Source of the DNA: Bradyrhizobium sp. LTSP849
GTDB taxonomy: Bacteria > Pseudomonadota > Alphaproteobacteria > Rhizobiales > Xanthobacteraceae
Direction of reading: 5' to 3'
Length of the DNA: 64,000 nucleotides
Assembly (NCBI RefSeq): GCF_000938255.1
Contig: NZ_JYMR01000056.1
Location: forward strand, 377,192-441,191
The notes under the pieces are model-generated. The model did not search any database and had not been told where the DNA came from. It was given only the letters and a program-made list of their open reading frames with translations. The translations under genes and the position numbers were made by a program. This document shows positions 1-7,319 of this stretch, piece after piece. Within the stretch, counting starts at the first letter, position 1. Each line of letters begins with the position of its first letter.

Positions 1-368
1 GCCCTATTCGCCCATTGTGTCGCGCTGACCGTCAACGCGGTCAAGCTGCCGTGGGAGTGGAGACCACGCGCTTTGGCAACAGGCGACCGGCTGGCAGAAG
101 CCGTTTCCCTCGACATGACCGGCTACTGGCGGCCAACCGTGCGCAGCTATTTTGGTCGCGTCACCAAGTCGTAAATTCTGGAGGCAGTCTGCGAAGCCGT
201 GAGCGGCGAGGCTGCCGAGCGAATGGCGGATATGAAGAAGGTCGATATGGCGGAAGCGGCCGAACAGTTGCTGGCTGCAACTGGCTGCCTTCCCTACTGA
301 GGTCGGCAAAGCCGCAGGAGCGCATCGACACCCAAGGTGGTGATGCTTATTCGGAGGTTGCCGAGTGA
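1..368 (+). pseudogene. ParB-like partitioning protein, broken 3' end
   Basis: The first frame reads as the C-terminal tail of the large ParB-like proteins found at one end of rhizobial integrative elements, with segments such as DMTGYWRPTVRSYFGRVTK and ERMADMKKVDMAEAAEQLL. The gene is damaged twice. An in-frame TAA lies at 172-174, immediately after the VTK segment, yet the same frame stays family-like beyond it up to a second stop at 298-300. The last piece (LPSLLRSAKPQ to EVAE) continues in another frame and stops at 366-368, so a frameshift sits near 290-300. The 5' end is outside the window. The family assignment is from memory of such islands; the decay is directly visible. Confidence 0.6.
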
Positions 369-405
369 GTTCTTGGTCAGGCCCCCGACCAACTAACAAA
401 AATTT

Positions 406-431
406 CGGCCGCGCGCCTCGGCGCGCGGCCG
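406..431 (-). terminator. GC-rich hairpin, terminator-like on the minus strand
   Basis: Two perfect 11-base arms (CGGCCGCGCGC at 406-416 and its complement at 421-431) flank a CTCG loop. A run of A's on the plus-strand left side becomes a T-run after the hairpin on the minus strand, so it would act as an intrinsic terminator for leftward transcription. No leftward gene is visible to its right in this gap. Confidence 0.4.
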
Positions 432-894
432 ATTCAATTGATGCAAAGGCAGAGACTTACAGACGCAAGCCCACACCTGGACGACGGAATACGGGACCTT
501 CCGATCTGTGCCGATCGCAGCGAACCGCTAACATGGAATTGTCGTCTAGCTCGCCTCATCAACGACGATGTGACTTTGGCCGGTCCTTGATCAACGAATG
601 ACTGCCTCGTTCGGATGGTCTTTCGGCGGCAGTTCCTTCCAGTGGCACTCCGATGCGCCACGACAGAATGCGAAATTGGTCGCTCATCGCTCCCTCTTGC
701 GCGTCTTTATCGCCGTTGATGCGCCGATGTCAGCATGTGTTCGACCGATCAAGCCACATCCTTGTGCTACTTGAATGCCGTAGCCATGGTTGTCTCCGTC
801 AGTTCGTTCACGGGCAGTGTCCAACGCAACCTCGAATGGGCTGATCAGGCCCGAGGGACGGCAGGAGCCTCGATCGCCTTCCCGCAACGGCTAC

Positions 895-954
895 GCCTGC
901 TTTTTTCCCCTGCCGCAAAGGGGCGGCATTCCTCGCGGAAACAAAAAAGCAGGC
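895..954. repeat. Nested inverted repeat upstream of the DUF736 gene
   Basis: Outer arms GCCTGCTTTTTT (895-906) and AAAAAAGCAGGC (943-954) are perfect 12-base complements. Inside them lies a 6-base stem, TGCCGC (911-916) with GCGGCA (923-928). The structure ends 117 bases before the DUF736 start codon. It may be a leader structure, a bidirectional terminator or a protein-binding site; the sequence does not decide. Confidence 0.5.
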
Positions 955-1071
955 TGACGCCGTCCTCCGCTGCGCTGCGGGCCTGACGGCTGCGGGCCGA
1001 TCGCTCCCCGGACCAAGGATCGCCATCGAGGCTGCGATGGGCGCGGCCCGAGCAACAAACGGAGACTTACC

Positions 1072-1383
1072 ATGGCTACCATCGGCACCTTCACCGCTTC
1101 GGACAACGGCTACATCGGCTTCATCAAGACGCTGACGCTGAACATCAAGGCCAGGTTCGTCGCATCTGAGAAGGACAACGACAAGGCGCCCGACTTTCGC
1201 ATCTTCGCCGGTACCACCGAATTCGGTGCCGCCTGGAAGAAGACCGCCCGCGAGACCGAACGCGAATACCTCTCGGTCAAGCTCGACGATCCGAGCTTCC
1301 CGGCGCCGATCTACGCCTCGCTGGTGAAAGTCGAGGGCGACGAGGGCTTCACCCTCATCTGGTCCCGCCGCAACGGCGACTGA
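1072..1383 (+). CDS. DUF736 family protein
   Basis: A 103-residue protein opening MATIGTFTASDNGYIGFIKT and ending LIWSRRNGD, the typical full length of the DUF736 family. The family is common on rhizobial plasmids and conjugative islands and has no established function. The protein is small and soluble, with no signal peptide or membrane segment. The ATG start has GGAG about 8 bases upstream. A strong hairpin terminator follows the stop directly, so this looks like a monocistronic gene. With DUF932 downstream it forms a pair often seen near the replication and transfer genes of these elements. Family call is firm; function unknown. Confidence 0.88.
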   Translation: MATIGTFTASDNGYIGFIKTLTLNIKARFVASEKDNDKAPDFRIFAGTTEFGAAWKKTARETEREYLSVKLDDPSFPAPIYASLVKVEGDEGFTLIWSRRNGD

Positions 1384-1400
1384 TCCCATCCGGATCATCC

Positions 1401-1429
1401 GCCCCGCCTCTCAGGAGGCGGGGCTTTTT
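1401..1429 (+). terminator. Rho-independent terminator after DUF736
   Basis: A perfect 10-base stem, GCCCCGCCTC (1401-1410) and GAGGCGGGGC (1415-1424), with a TCAG loop and then five T's. It sits 18 bases after the DUF736 stop codon. Confidence 0.9.
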
Positions 1430-1754
1430 GCGTTTCTGCTGCCGCCTTGCAGGGAAGGAGGAAGAGCATTGATTTTTGGGAGTGAATCGCTAAGGGCTCC
1501 GCCCTCGCGCCGGCAAGGGTGAAGCACGCTGCGCGTGCCGGCCGGAGCGGTGTCCCCGGTCTTCCGCGCCATGGATCTTCATGACGACCAAAGCCGTCAG
1601 GGCGCATGCAGACGCGCGCTTATCAAGCGCGCCCTTATCAGGCGGGTGATCCCCCTCCGCTCCGGCCGCCCTTGCCCTTGCTACCCCGGTCTCGCCGACG
1701 GGCAGGGTTGCAGCGCAGCGCTGCGCTTTAACCAGCCCCAAAGGAGAATGATCG
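1430..1754. other. Leader region of the DUF932 gene, no gene seen
   Basis: GC-rich non-coding stretch between the DUF736 terminator and the DUF932 start. It contains several short repeated CGCGC/GCGCGC patches (for example GCGCGCTTATCAAGCGCGC at 1614-1632, an imperfect dyad) and ends in a good ribosome-binding site, AAAGGAGA, ahead of the ATG at 1755. I see no ORF with protein-like features here. Confidence 0.45.
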
Positions 1755-2951
1755 ATGACGATGATAACCCTGACCCAGAACGAGCAGCCTGTTTCCGGCG
1801 GTTTCCGCGTGAACGTATCGCGCGGCGAACGTGTTGGCCGCGTGTCGTCGGAATGGTTTTCCCGACCCGCTGACGGGCGCTATCTCAGCCTGACCGATCT
1901 TTACGACGCGGTGCGCCGCCGCGCTGAGCGCGCGCAGACCCGTACCGTGGAGAGCCGTGCCGTAAGGGTAGAGGCAAGCCGAGACAGCGCCGAGCGGCTG
2001 GCCTTGATCGTACCGGGACGTGATGAACCCGTCGCGCCGACGCATTGGAGCTTTGGGCAATTGTGCACCCTTGTCGGCGCGCCATCATCCTATATGCGGC
2101 AGCTTCCTGCGCCATTGGCCGGGATCAATCTGCAACACGGTTTGCTGTCACACCGCGCCGAACTGGTGAAAACACTGGAGGCCGATGACGGTCGCGTGGA
2201 GCTTCGCGCCGTGACCGGGCCGGATTATGGCCGCATCTGGGATCACGAACTTGTCGCGGCCGTGAGGAAGATCGCGGGCAATGGCACTGGTGACACAAGG
2301 TGGAAGGTACCGGGCGTGCTCGACTGGAACACGATGACGCACAACCCATTCGTGGACATCACCAACGACACCACGACACTTTACGCCAGCGACCGCGACG
2401 TGTTCCTGTTCTTGGTGGATGACACGCACCCCATCGAGGCGGGACGGTTGCCGGATGGATCGCCGGATTTGTATTTTCGGGGGTTCTATTGCTGGAACAG
2501 CGAAGTGGGATCGAAAACGCTGGGCATTGCCTCGTTTTATCTCCGTGCCGTCTGCATGAACCGCAATCTTTGGGGCGTCGAGAATTTCGAGGAAATCACT
2601 ATCCGGCATTCAAAATTCGCCGCGCAGCGTTTTGCTCACGAGGCGACGCCGGCGCTGACGCGCTTCGCCGATTCGTCGCCCGCGCCGTTCATCGCCGGTA
2701 TCAAGGCCGCGCGTGAGCGGATCGTTGCCCGCAGCGACGATGACCGCGATAGCTTCCTGCGCAAGCGCGGGTTCTCCAAGTCCGAGACGGTGAAAATCAT
2801 CGAGACAGTGCTGCACGAGGAAGGTCGCCCGCCGGAAAGCGTGTTTGACTTCGTGCAGGGCATCACCGCGCTTGCCCGCGGCAAGTCGCATCAGGACGCG
2901 CGTCTTGAGTTAGAGGGTAGGGCGAAACGATTGTTAGAACGGGCCAACTGA
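1755..2951 (+). CDS. DUF932 domain protein
   Basis: A 398-residue protein of the DUF932 (phage/plasmid-like) family. Recognisable stretches are the N-terminal YLSLTDLYDAVRRRAE, the central RAVTGPDYGRIWDHELV, FLVDDTHPIEAG, and the FYLRAVCMNRNLWG motif near two thirds of the length. Length is usual for the family. Members are widespread on plasmids, phages and ICEs; a DNA-related housekeeping role is often supposed but not shown. The ATG is preceded by AAAGGAG at a good distance. No signal peptide or membrane segment. The gene is intact even though neighbouring element genes are broken. Confidence 0.88.
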   Translation: MTMITLTQNEQPVSGGFRVNVSRGERVGRVSSEWFSRPADGRYLSLTDLYDAVRRRAERAQTRTVESRAVRVEASRDSAERLALIVPGRDEPVAPTHWSFGQLCTLVGAPSSYMRQLPAPLAGINLQHGLLSHRAELVKTLEADDGRVELRAVTGPDYGRIWDHELVAAVRKIAGNGTGDTRWKVPGVLDWNTMTHNPFVDITNDTTTLYASDRDVFLFLVDDTHPIEAGRLPDGSPDLYFRGFYCWNSEVGSKTLGIASFYLRAVCMNRNLWGVENFEEITIRHSKFAAQRFAHEATPALTRFADSSPAPFIAGIKAARERIVARSDDDRDSFLRKRGFSKSETVKIIETVLHEEGRPPESVFDFVQGITALARGKSHQDARLELEGRAKRLLERAN

Positions 2952-2956
2952 CTGGC

Positions 2957-3092
2957 GGAAGCAGCACAGCCGGAAGTCCGGCTGTGCTGCTTCCTTTCGA
3001 AATCGTAGCTTTGCGATTTTCCGCCGATCCGGCTTCCGGATCGGCGGCGGACGCGTATCCGCGTCCGCGGCTCGCCGGGCCTGTGGCCCGGC
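2957..3092. repeat. Array of five consecutive hairpins
   Basis: Five inverted repeats follow one another with almost no gap: 2957-2994 (18-base perfect arms, 2-base centre), 3000-3019 (AAATCG/CGATTT), 3021-3047 (CCGCCGATCCGG, CTT, complement), 3047-3068 (GCGGACGCG/CGCGTCCGC) and 3074-3092 (GCCGGGCC, TGT, GGCCCGGC). The array lies between DUF932 and the convergent XRE gene, so part of it probably serves as a shared terminator. The size of the array exceeds what a terminator needs. Confidence 0.75.
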
Positions 3093-3101
3093 TCGCGAAG
3101 A

Positions 3102-3329
3102 TCAGGACCGAACCTTGGACACTTTCTCCTCGAGCAGATCTGCAGGCCGCACCTCCAAGGCCTGGGCAGTTTGCCAGATCGTGAGCAGGGTCGCGTTTTG
3201 CAGCCCTCGCTCCATACTGCTTATGAAGGCCCTGTCGACGCCCATGCGTTCCGCAACCGCCTCTTGGCTCAAGCCAAGGGCCAGCCGGAATCGACGCGCG
3301 TTTCCTCCAAAGGCCTTGCGAATATCCAT
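3102..3329 (-). CDS. XRE-family HTH transcriptional regulator
   Basis: A compact 75-residue protein from the ATG at 3329 (a TTG 18 bases further upstream would give 81 residues). Nearly the whole chain is one Cro/C1-type helix-turn-helix: RRFRLALGLSQEAVAERMG is helices 1-2, and DRAFISSMERGLQNATLLT carries the recognition helix. It has no partner domain, so it is a small DNA-binding repressor or activator of the kind that controls mobile-element genes. It is convergent with DUF932 and divergent from the DUF2285 gene at 3511, which it may control through the 3330-3510 gap. No clear SD precedes either start. Confidence 0.85.
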   Translation of the reverse strand: MDIRKAFGGNARRFRLALGLSQEAVAERMGVDRAFISSMERGLQNATLLTIWQTAQALEVRPADLLEEKVSKVRS

Positions 3330-3367
3330 TCGCAGGATAGGAGGCAATCGCGTATTTTGGCGCTACG

Positions 3368-3376
3368 TGTTATAAT
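3368..3376 (+). promoter_or_regulatory. Possible extended -10 promoter for the rightward DUF2285 gene
   Basis: TGTTATAAT at 3368-3376 matches an extended -10 box (TGnTATAAT). It lies about 135 bases ahead of the ATG at 3511, in the AT-richer gap between the divergent XRE and DUF2285 genes. No convincing -35 box is seen at the usual distance. Confidence 0.35.
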
Positions 3377-3510
3377 ACGCGGACGTGCCATCCCGCTCAT
3401 GGTTGCGGAATTACGTATCTGTGCGGGCGGCTAGCAGTACGTAGTCGATTTGGGCTAAAATTTGGCAATCGGTCTCAAGAAATTAGAATAGCTCGCGCCT
3501 ATAGAGAATC

Positions 3511-3795
3511 ATGCAAAAACCACCGCTTGATCCAGACGTTGCCGATGTGGCTCCGACAAATCCGGCCCTGACGACATACGACGAGGAGCACATCATCACC
3601 TATCTGCGGCTGCTTGATGCCGACGCAGAGGGCGCGGATTGGCGCGAGGTGGCGCGGCTTGTTCTCCATATTGATCCGGAACTTGAACCCGCTCGTGCAA
3701 GAAATGCGTTCGATAGCCATCTGACCCGCGCGAAATGGATGACGGAGAAGGGATATCGACATTTGCTACGGGGGGGCGCGTCCAACTCAGAATGA
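3511..3795 (+). CDS. Short DUF2285-type protein
   Basis: A 94-residue protein with the pattern YLRLLDADAEGADWREVARL, then RNAFDSHLTRAKWMTEKGYR and HLLRGG. This is the short family found in rhizobial islands and usually annotated as DUF2285 or a DNA-binding domain protein; the arrangement resembles a small HTH fold. Function is not established. It lies just upstream of the longer DUF2285 gene, the usual neighbour. The start ATG at 3511 has only a weak purine-rich stretch upstream. Confidence 0.75.
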   Translation: MQKPPLDPDVADVAPTNPALTTYDEEHIITYLRLLDADAEGADWREVARLVLHIDPELEPARARNAFDSHLTRAKWMTEKGYRHLLRGGASNSE

Positions 3796-3856
3796 TCATC
3801 TCCATTCTTGTGGCTCGTTGAAAAAAGCTCCTTTCAGTATCGGGGGTCCTTCTGAT

Positions 3857-3872
3857 TGCATCACGTGATGCA
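3857..3872. promoter_or_regulatory. 16-base perfect palindrome, candidate operator
   Basis: TGCATCACGTGATGCA reads identically on both strands and is centred about 86 bases ahead of the ATG at 3950. It looks like a site for a dimeric regulator acting on the DUF6499/DUF2285 gene. The regulator is unknown; the XRE protein nearby is one candidate. Confidence 0.45.
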
Positions 3873-3949
3873 TTATCGGGAGCTTCCACAACCATAGCTT
3901 ATCAGAAATATCGCGTTGCAATTTCTTGCAGTAAAAAGTGAGGACGCGA

Positions 3950-4715
3950 ATGTCTGGATTTGATTGGAGGTCGGCGAACGGCTACGACCGCGCTCAAGAT
4001 GCGGAGATGACCGGATTGGCTTGGGAATGTCTGCGTCGCAATCCGAACTATCAACGGGACCACCACGAAGTTTCGCGGGCCGCCGCCGTGAGCGCCGATT
4101 TCCGTCAGAAATGGGGGCTGTGTTTTCGCAGCTAACCCCGACCAATCTTTCTCTGAACAGATAGTGTTCTGGGCGCCGGAGGTCTTGCCGACGGTGATCC
4201 CGGTTCGTCCGGCGCTGCCGTTCAGCGCGGACACTCGGGTCAGCCTCAAGCTGGGCGAGTTGACCGCTGGAGAGCTACGGCAAGCGCCCGATGGCTGGTA
4301 CGCCGTGCTGTTTCTGCGCGGCGTCGAACACCGCGTGTGGCTCAGGGAAACACCGGTCATCGCCGAAGCCTATGCGGTTGAGCTTCCACTCGATCGCGAC
4401 TTTGAATTTCGTGCGCACGCAGCACGGCGGCTTTGGCGAGCCCTGAACGACCGTCCAGCGGGACCGCCGTTGCATGTATTTTCCGCGCAGCGCCGCCGTC
4501 GCCTGGCGCTCGCGCTCCGCGCGCTCGATGCGCGGATGGATGGCGGTACTTACCGCGAAATCGCGCAAGTCCTGTTTGGTGCCACACAGTTTCCCGAACG
4601 CGCCTGGAAAACCCACGACCTGCGTGACCGAACGATCAGACTCGTTCAAACCGGCTTTGCCTTGATGCGCGGTGGCTATCGCGCGTTGCTGCGACCACCA
4701 TCCCGCAAGAAATAG
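3950..4715 (+). pseudogene. DUF6499-DUF2285 protein interrupted by a one-base frameshift
   Basis: The N-terminal part from the ATG at 3950 (MSGFDWRSANGYDRAQDAEM, LAWECLRRNPNYQRDHHE) is the transcriptional-regulator-like DUF6499 domain and stops at 4133-4135. Removing one T from the TTTT run at 4123-4126 restores the frame, giving WGLCF then AANPDQSFSEQIVFWAPEV, and runs through the DUF2285 domain (LALALRALDARMDGGTYREI, RDRTIRLVQTGFALMRGGYR) to 4715. Intact it would be about 254 residues, normal for the family. The downstream ORF alone can only start at a GTG (4164) inside the conserved region. Either a true pseudogene or a homopolymer sequencing error. Predicted role: DNA-binding element regulator. 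Confidence 0.75.
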
Positions 4716-4846
4716 AGAAGTCGACCGGGTATCGAAAATCGATCCCCCGTTCTTCGCCATCCCCCTTTGCGGCATTTCTCCGCGATCGTAGCCGCCGACG
4801 CGCCGTCATCCGCGACGGCGCTCCAGACGATCACGGAGCTTTTCCA

Positions 4847-5128
4847 ATGTCCGATCCGAACGCCGGCTTGCCGCCGCGTTACCTGCGCACGCCCGAAGCT
4901 GCTCGGTTCCTCAGTCTCTCGGGCCGGACGCTGGAGAAGCACCGGACCTACGGCACCGGCCCCGCCTATCGAAAGATCGGCGGTCGCGTCGTCTACGCGC
5001 TCGACGATCTCAAAGCCTGGGCCGACCGTGGGACCAAGACATCAACCTCCGATCCCGGCAACGGAACGGTGCTGCCGGCCAAACGGCAGGCCGCGCCCAT
5101 TCCTTACGCCGGCAAGTCGCGGCGCTGA
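4847..5128 (+). CDS. AlpA/excisionase-like HTH protein
   Basis: A 93-residue protein whose first half is a MerR/excisionase-type helix-turn-helix: YLRTPEAARFLSLSGRTLEK, then GPAYRKIGGRVVYALDDLKA, the wing typical of HTH_17 proteins. The C-terminal 35 residues are low-complexity and basic. Such proteins act as excision or transcription factors on integrative elements; which role applies here is not shown. The ATG has GGAG 8-11 bases upstream. It lies 17 bases ahead of the repA start, so the two are probably co-transcribed and this protein may control repA. Confidence 0.82.
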   Translation: MSDPNAGLPPRYLRTPEAARFLSLSGRTLEKHRTYGTGPAYRKIGGRVVYALDDLKAWADRGTKTSTSDPGNGTVLPAKRQAAPIPYAGKSRR

Positions 5129-5145
5129 CGCAAGCGGAGTGCAAT

Positions 5146-6033
5146 GTGTCAGCATCCCGAAGACATCGATCAGAGCGTGACCAGCTCGACTTGTTTCGCG
5201 CATTGCCCGGCGACCTGGCGCCGCGCGACGCGCAGGATTTGATGGCCTATCCATTCTTTTCATTGGCGAAGTCCAAGCGCGTTACACCGATCGATTTCCG
5301 CGCCGGGACCATCACCATTCGCGTTGAAGCCGTGCCGGAACACGGCATGGCGACAATCTGGGACGCGGACGTTCTGATCTGGGCCGCCTCGCAAATCGTG
5401 GAGGCCCGCGATGCCGGCTTAAAGACGTCCCGTCTGATGGCGGCAACGCCATACGAAATCCTGACCTTTGTCGGTCGGGGCACCAGCGTGCGCGATTACG
5501 ATCGTCTCAAGGCTGCGCTCGACCGGCTGCAATCAACCACCGTGATGACATCCATTCGTCAGCCGACGGAGCGCCGGCGGCATCGTTTCTCCTGGATCAA
5601 TGAATGGAAGGAGACAGCCGATGTGCACGGCCACGCCAGAGGACTCGAACTGATCCTTCCGGATTGGTTCTATTCAGGCGTACTGAACGAAGCGCTCATT
5701 CTGACGATCGATCGCGCCTACTTCGACCTAACGGGGGGATTGGAGCGCTGGCTCTATCGCCTGGTGCGCAAGCACGGCGGTCGCCAAGAGGGCGGCTGGA
5801 GTTTTGACCTTGCGCATCTTCATGCCAAGTCCGGCAGCCTCTCACCGCTCAAGCATTTCGCCTACGACCTGCGCGAGATCGTCCATCGCCAGACATTGCC
5901 CGGCTACCGGCTTGTCATCACGCATGACCCAGGCGGTGCAGAGCGACTGAACTTCGCGCCCGTTCTGATCGATGCCTTAGCGGAGCGGTTACGCAAACGC
6001 GGGCTCGTTCCTCCGTCAGGAGGCGCTCTGTGA
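5146..6033 (+). CDS. repA: RepA-type replication initiator protein
   Basis: A 295-residue protein of the plasmid replication initiator protein A family (RPA), with landmarks DLMAYPFFSLAKSKR, ATIWDADVLIWAASQI, LTGGLERWLYRLVRKHGG, and the C-terminal SPLKHFAYDLREIV. In this family the initiator binds repeats near its gene; here three iteron-like repeats start 6 bases after the stop codon. Start taken at the GTG 5146 with a GGAG upstream; no in-frame ATG lies upstream in the gap. It is intact. In an integrated element it probably supports transient replication of the excised circle (inference). Confidence 0.85.
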   Translation: MSASRRHRSERDQLDLFRALPGDLAPRDAQDLMAYPFFSLAKSKRVTPIDFRAGTITIRVEAVPEHGMATIWDADVLIWAASQIVEARDAGLKTSRLMAATPYEILTFVGRGTSVRDYDRLKAALDRLQSTTVMTSIRQPTERRRHRFSWINEWKETADVHGHARGLELILPDWFYSGVLNEALILTIDRAYFDLTGGLERWLYRLVRKHGGRQEGGWSFDLAHLHAKSGSLSPLKHFAYDLREIVHRQTLPGYRLVITHDPGGAERLNFAPVLIDALAERLRKRGLVPPSGGAL

Positions 6034-6039
6034 ATCATC

Positions 6040-6103
6040 TCGTGCTATCGGGGACCGCGACTGTCGTGCCATCGGGGACCCGATCCTCGTGCTATCGGGG
6101 ACC
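6040..6103 (+). repeat. Three iteron-like direct repeats downstream of repA
   Basis: Three copies of a 17-base unit, TCGTGCTATCGGGGACC at 6040-6056 and 6087-6103, and a copy with one change (TCGTGCCATCGGGGACC) at 6064-6080. Start-to-start distances are 24 and 23 bases, close to two helical turns, as expected for iterons bound on one face of DNA. A short hairpin (GGAATCC, TTC, GGATTCC) follows at 6164-6180. I read this as the probable replication origin of the element. Confidence 0.7.
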
Positions 6104-6346
6104 AGAATCGCAGCTAACTCGTTGGCGCTCAATACCTTGTCCGCTCCGTAACTTTCCTAACCTGGAATCCTTCGGATTCCTTCTAACGGATTGCGCCTAC
6201 GGGTGGGCTGTGGATAGCGCGCGGGCCGCAAAAGCCACATACACCCGCCCGGCGATCGCGTGGCCAAAGCTGCTGCCAACAAGAGGTCGTAGCGGGCACA
6301 GAGTCTGGCTTTCTCGAATCTCCCTCTACAAACTCCGGAGGACGAC
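6104..6346. other. Non-coding gap between iterons and DUF2840
   Basis: With the iterons this makes a 313-base gene-free stretch (6034-6346). Apart from the small hairpin at 6164-6180 it shows no ORF with protein features. In similar islands a parA gene is often found between repA and DUF2840; none is present here. Confidence 0.45.
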
Positions 6347-6811
6347 GTGACTGATCTCACGACGGTCGAGCTGTTGTGGCTCGAAAAGCGCATTGAGAAC
6401 CGGATTCGGTTCGGCCGTGCGGTGGCGGAACGGATCATCGACCGCCGCCGGCGTATCCTATCATTCGCGCCCGGCACTGTCTTTGCGTTCGTTCGATGGG
6501 CGTCCAACGACTTCAATACGGTCACGTCGCGTGTCGACATTCTGCGCGCCGCGACGCCCGGACAGCGCTATTCAACGGTACCTTGGGTCACGCCCGGTGG
6601 TGACATTTTGTTACGGCTAACCGGCTGGCCGAAAGTCGAGCGTGTGCTGCAATTGATTGACGCAGTGGAGGCGCTCGACATCCATCCAGCCGACGTCGCA
6701 TTCGACTATTGGCATCACGTCCACAACCGCTTGTCGGTGAATGAGACGCCGCGGCCGTACACCCGCGGGCGCCATCAGGCATGGCTGCGTCGGCGGAGAA
6801 TCGCGCCATGA
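6347..6811 (+). CDS. DUF2840 domain protein
   Basis: A 154-residue protein of the DUF2840 family, characterised by WLEKRIENRIRFGR, YRTV-like YSTVPWVTPGGDILLR and the DYWHHVHNRL segment. The function is unknown; the family occurs almost only beside S26 peptidase and lytic transglycosylase genes in alphaproteobacterial transfer regions, as here. The GTG start at 6347 follows GGAGG. Its stop overlaps the ATG of the peptidase gene (ATGA at 6808-6811), which indicates translational coupling. It is basic and lacks a signal peptide. Confidence 0.82.
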   Translation: MTDLTTVELLWLEKRIENRIRFGRAVAERIIDRRRRILSFAPGTVFAFVRWASNDFNTVTSRVDILRAATPGQRYSTVPWVTPGGDILLRLTGWPKVERVLQLIDAVEALDIHPADVAFDYWHHVHNRLSVNETPRPYTRGRHQAWLRRRRIAP

Positions 6812-7317
6812 GAGGCCGGCCGGCGACAATTCTGATGACGTTCGCAGCTGTGGCTCTTGTCCTGTCGACGATGGGAGAAGCTACGCCAATCTACATTTGG
6901 AACGCTTCCAAGAGCATTCCAATCGGACTCTACAAGGTGCAGCCCGTCGGCAGGCTTACCGTTACCGAACTCGTAGCTGTCCGGCCACCCGAGCCGCTTG
7001 CGTCCTTTCTCGATCTGAACGGCTATCTGCCGATCGGCGTTCCCATGCTCAAACGCGTGCTAGCGCTTCCGGGACAGACGGTCTGCAGGAAAGGGCTGAC
7101 GATCTCCGTCGACGGGATCGACGTGGGAAATGCGCTCTCACGTGATAGCCGCGGCCGTCCCTTGCCTGTCTGGCAGGGGTGTCACGTCGTTGAAGCGGAC
7201 GAGCTCTTTCTCATGAACTGGCAATCGGACGACTCACTGGACGGCCGTTACTTTGGCTTTGTTCCGAACTCTTCCGTCATCGGCAAGGCACTGCCTGTGT
7301 GGGCCAGGGAGGAGTGA
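6808..7317 (+). CDS. traF: S26-family signal peptidase, TraF-like
   Basis: A 169-residue membrane-anchored serine peptidase. Residues 8-27 form one hydrophobic signal anchor. The catalytic serine is Ser36 in the motif SIPIGLY, and the general base is Lys82 in MLKRVLALPG, the order and spacing of the type I signal peptidase/TraF family. TraF matures conjugative pilin in RP4-type systems. Start chosen at 6808 because it overlaps the DUF2840 stop; a GTG-free ATG at 6781 would add nine residues. The pilin gene it would serve is not in the window. Confidence 0.88.
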   Translation: MRGRPATILMTFAAVALVLSTMGEATPIYIWNASKSIPIGLYKVQPVGRLTVTELVAVRPPEPLASFLDLNGYLPIGVPMLKRVLALPGQTVCRKGLTISVDGIDVGNALSRDSRGRPLPVWQGCHVVEADELFLMNWQSDDSLDGRYFGFVPNSSVIGKALPVWAREE

Positions 7318-7319
7318 TC

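Larger units (their letters stand above)
369..1071. other. Intergenic region, no supported gene
   Basis: About 700 bases between the broken ParB-like gene and DUF736. Short open frames occur on both strands, but none has recognisable protein features or a convincing start. The stretch holds a GC-rich hairpin at 406-431 and a nested inverted repeat at 895-954, listed separately. A possible SD for the next gene (GGAG) lies at 1060-1063. Confidence 0.5.
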
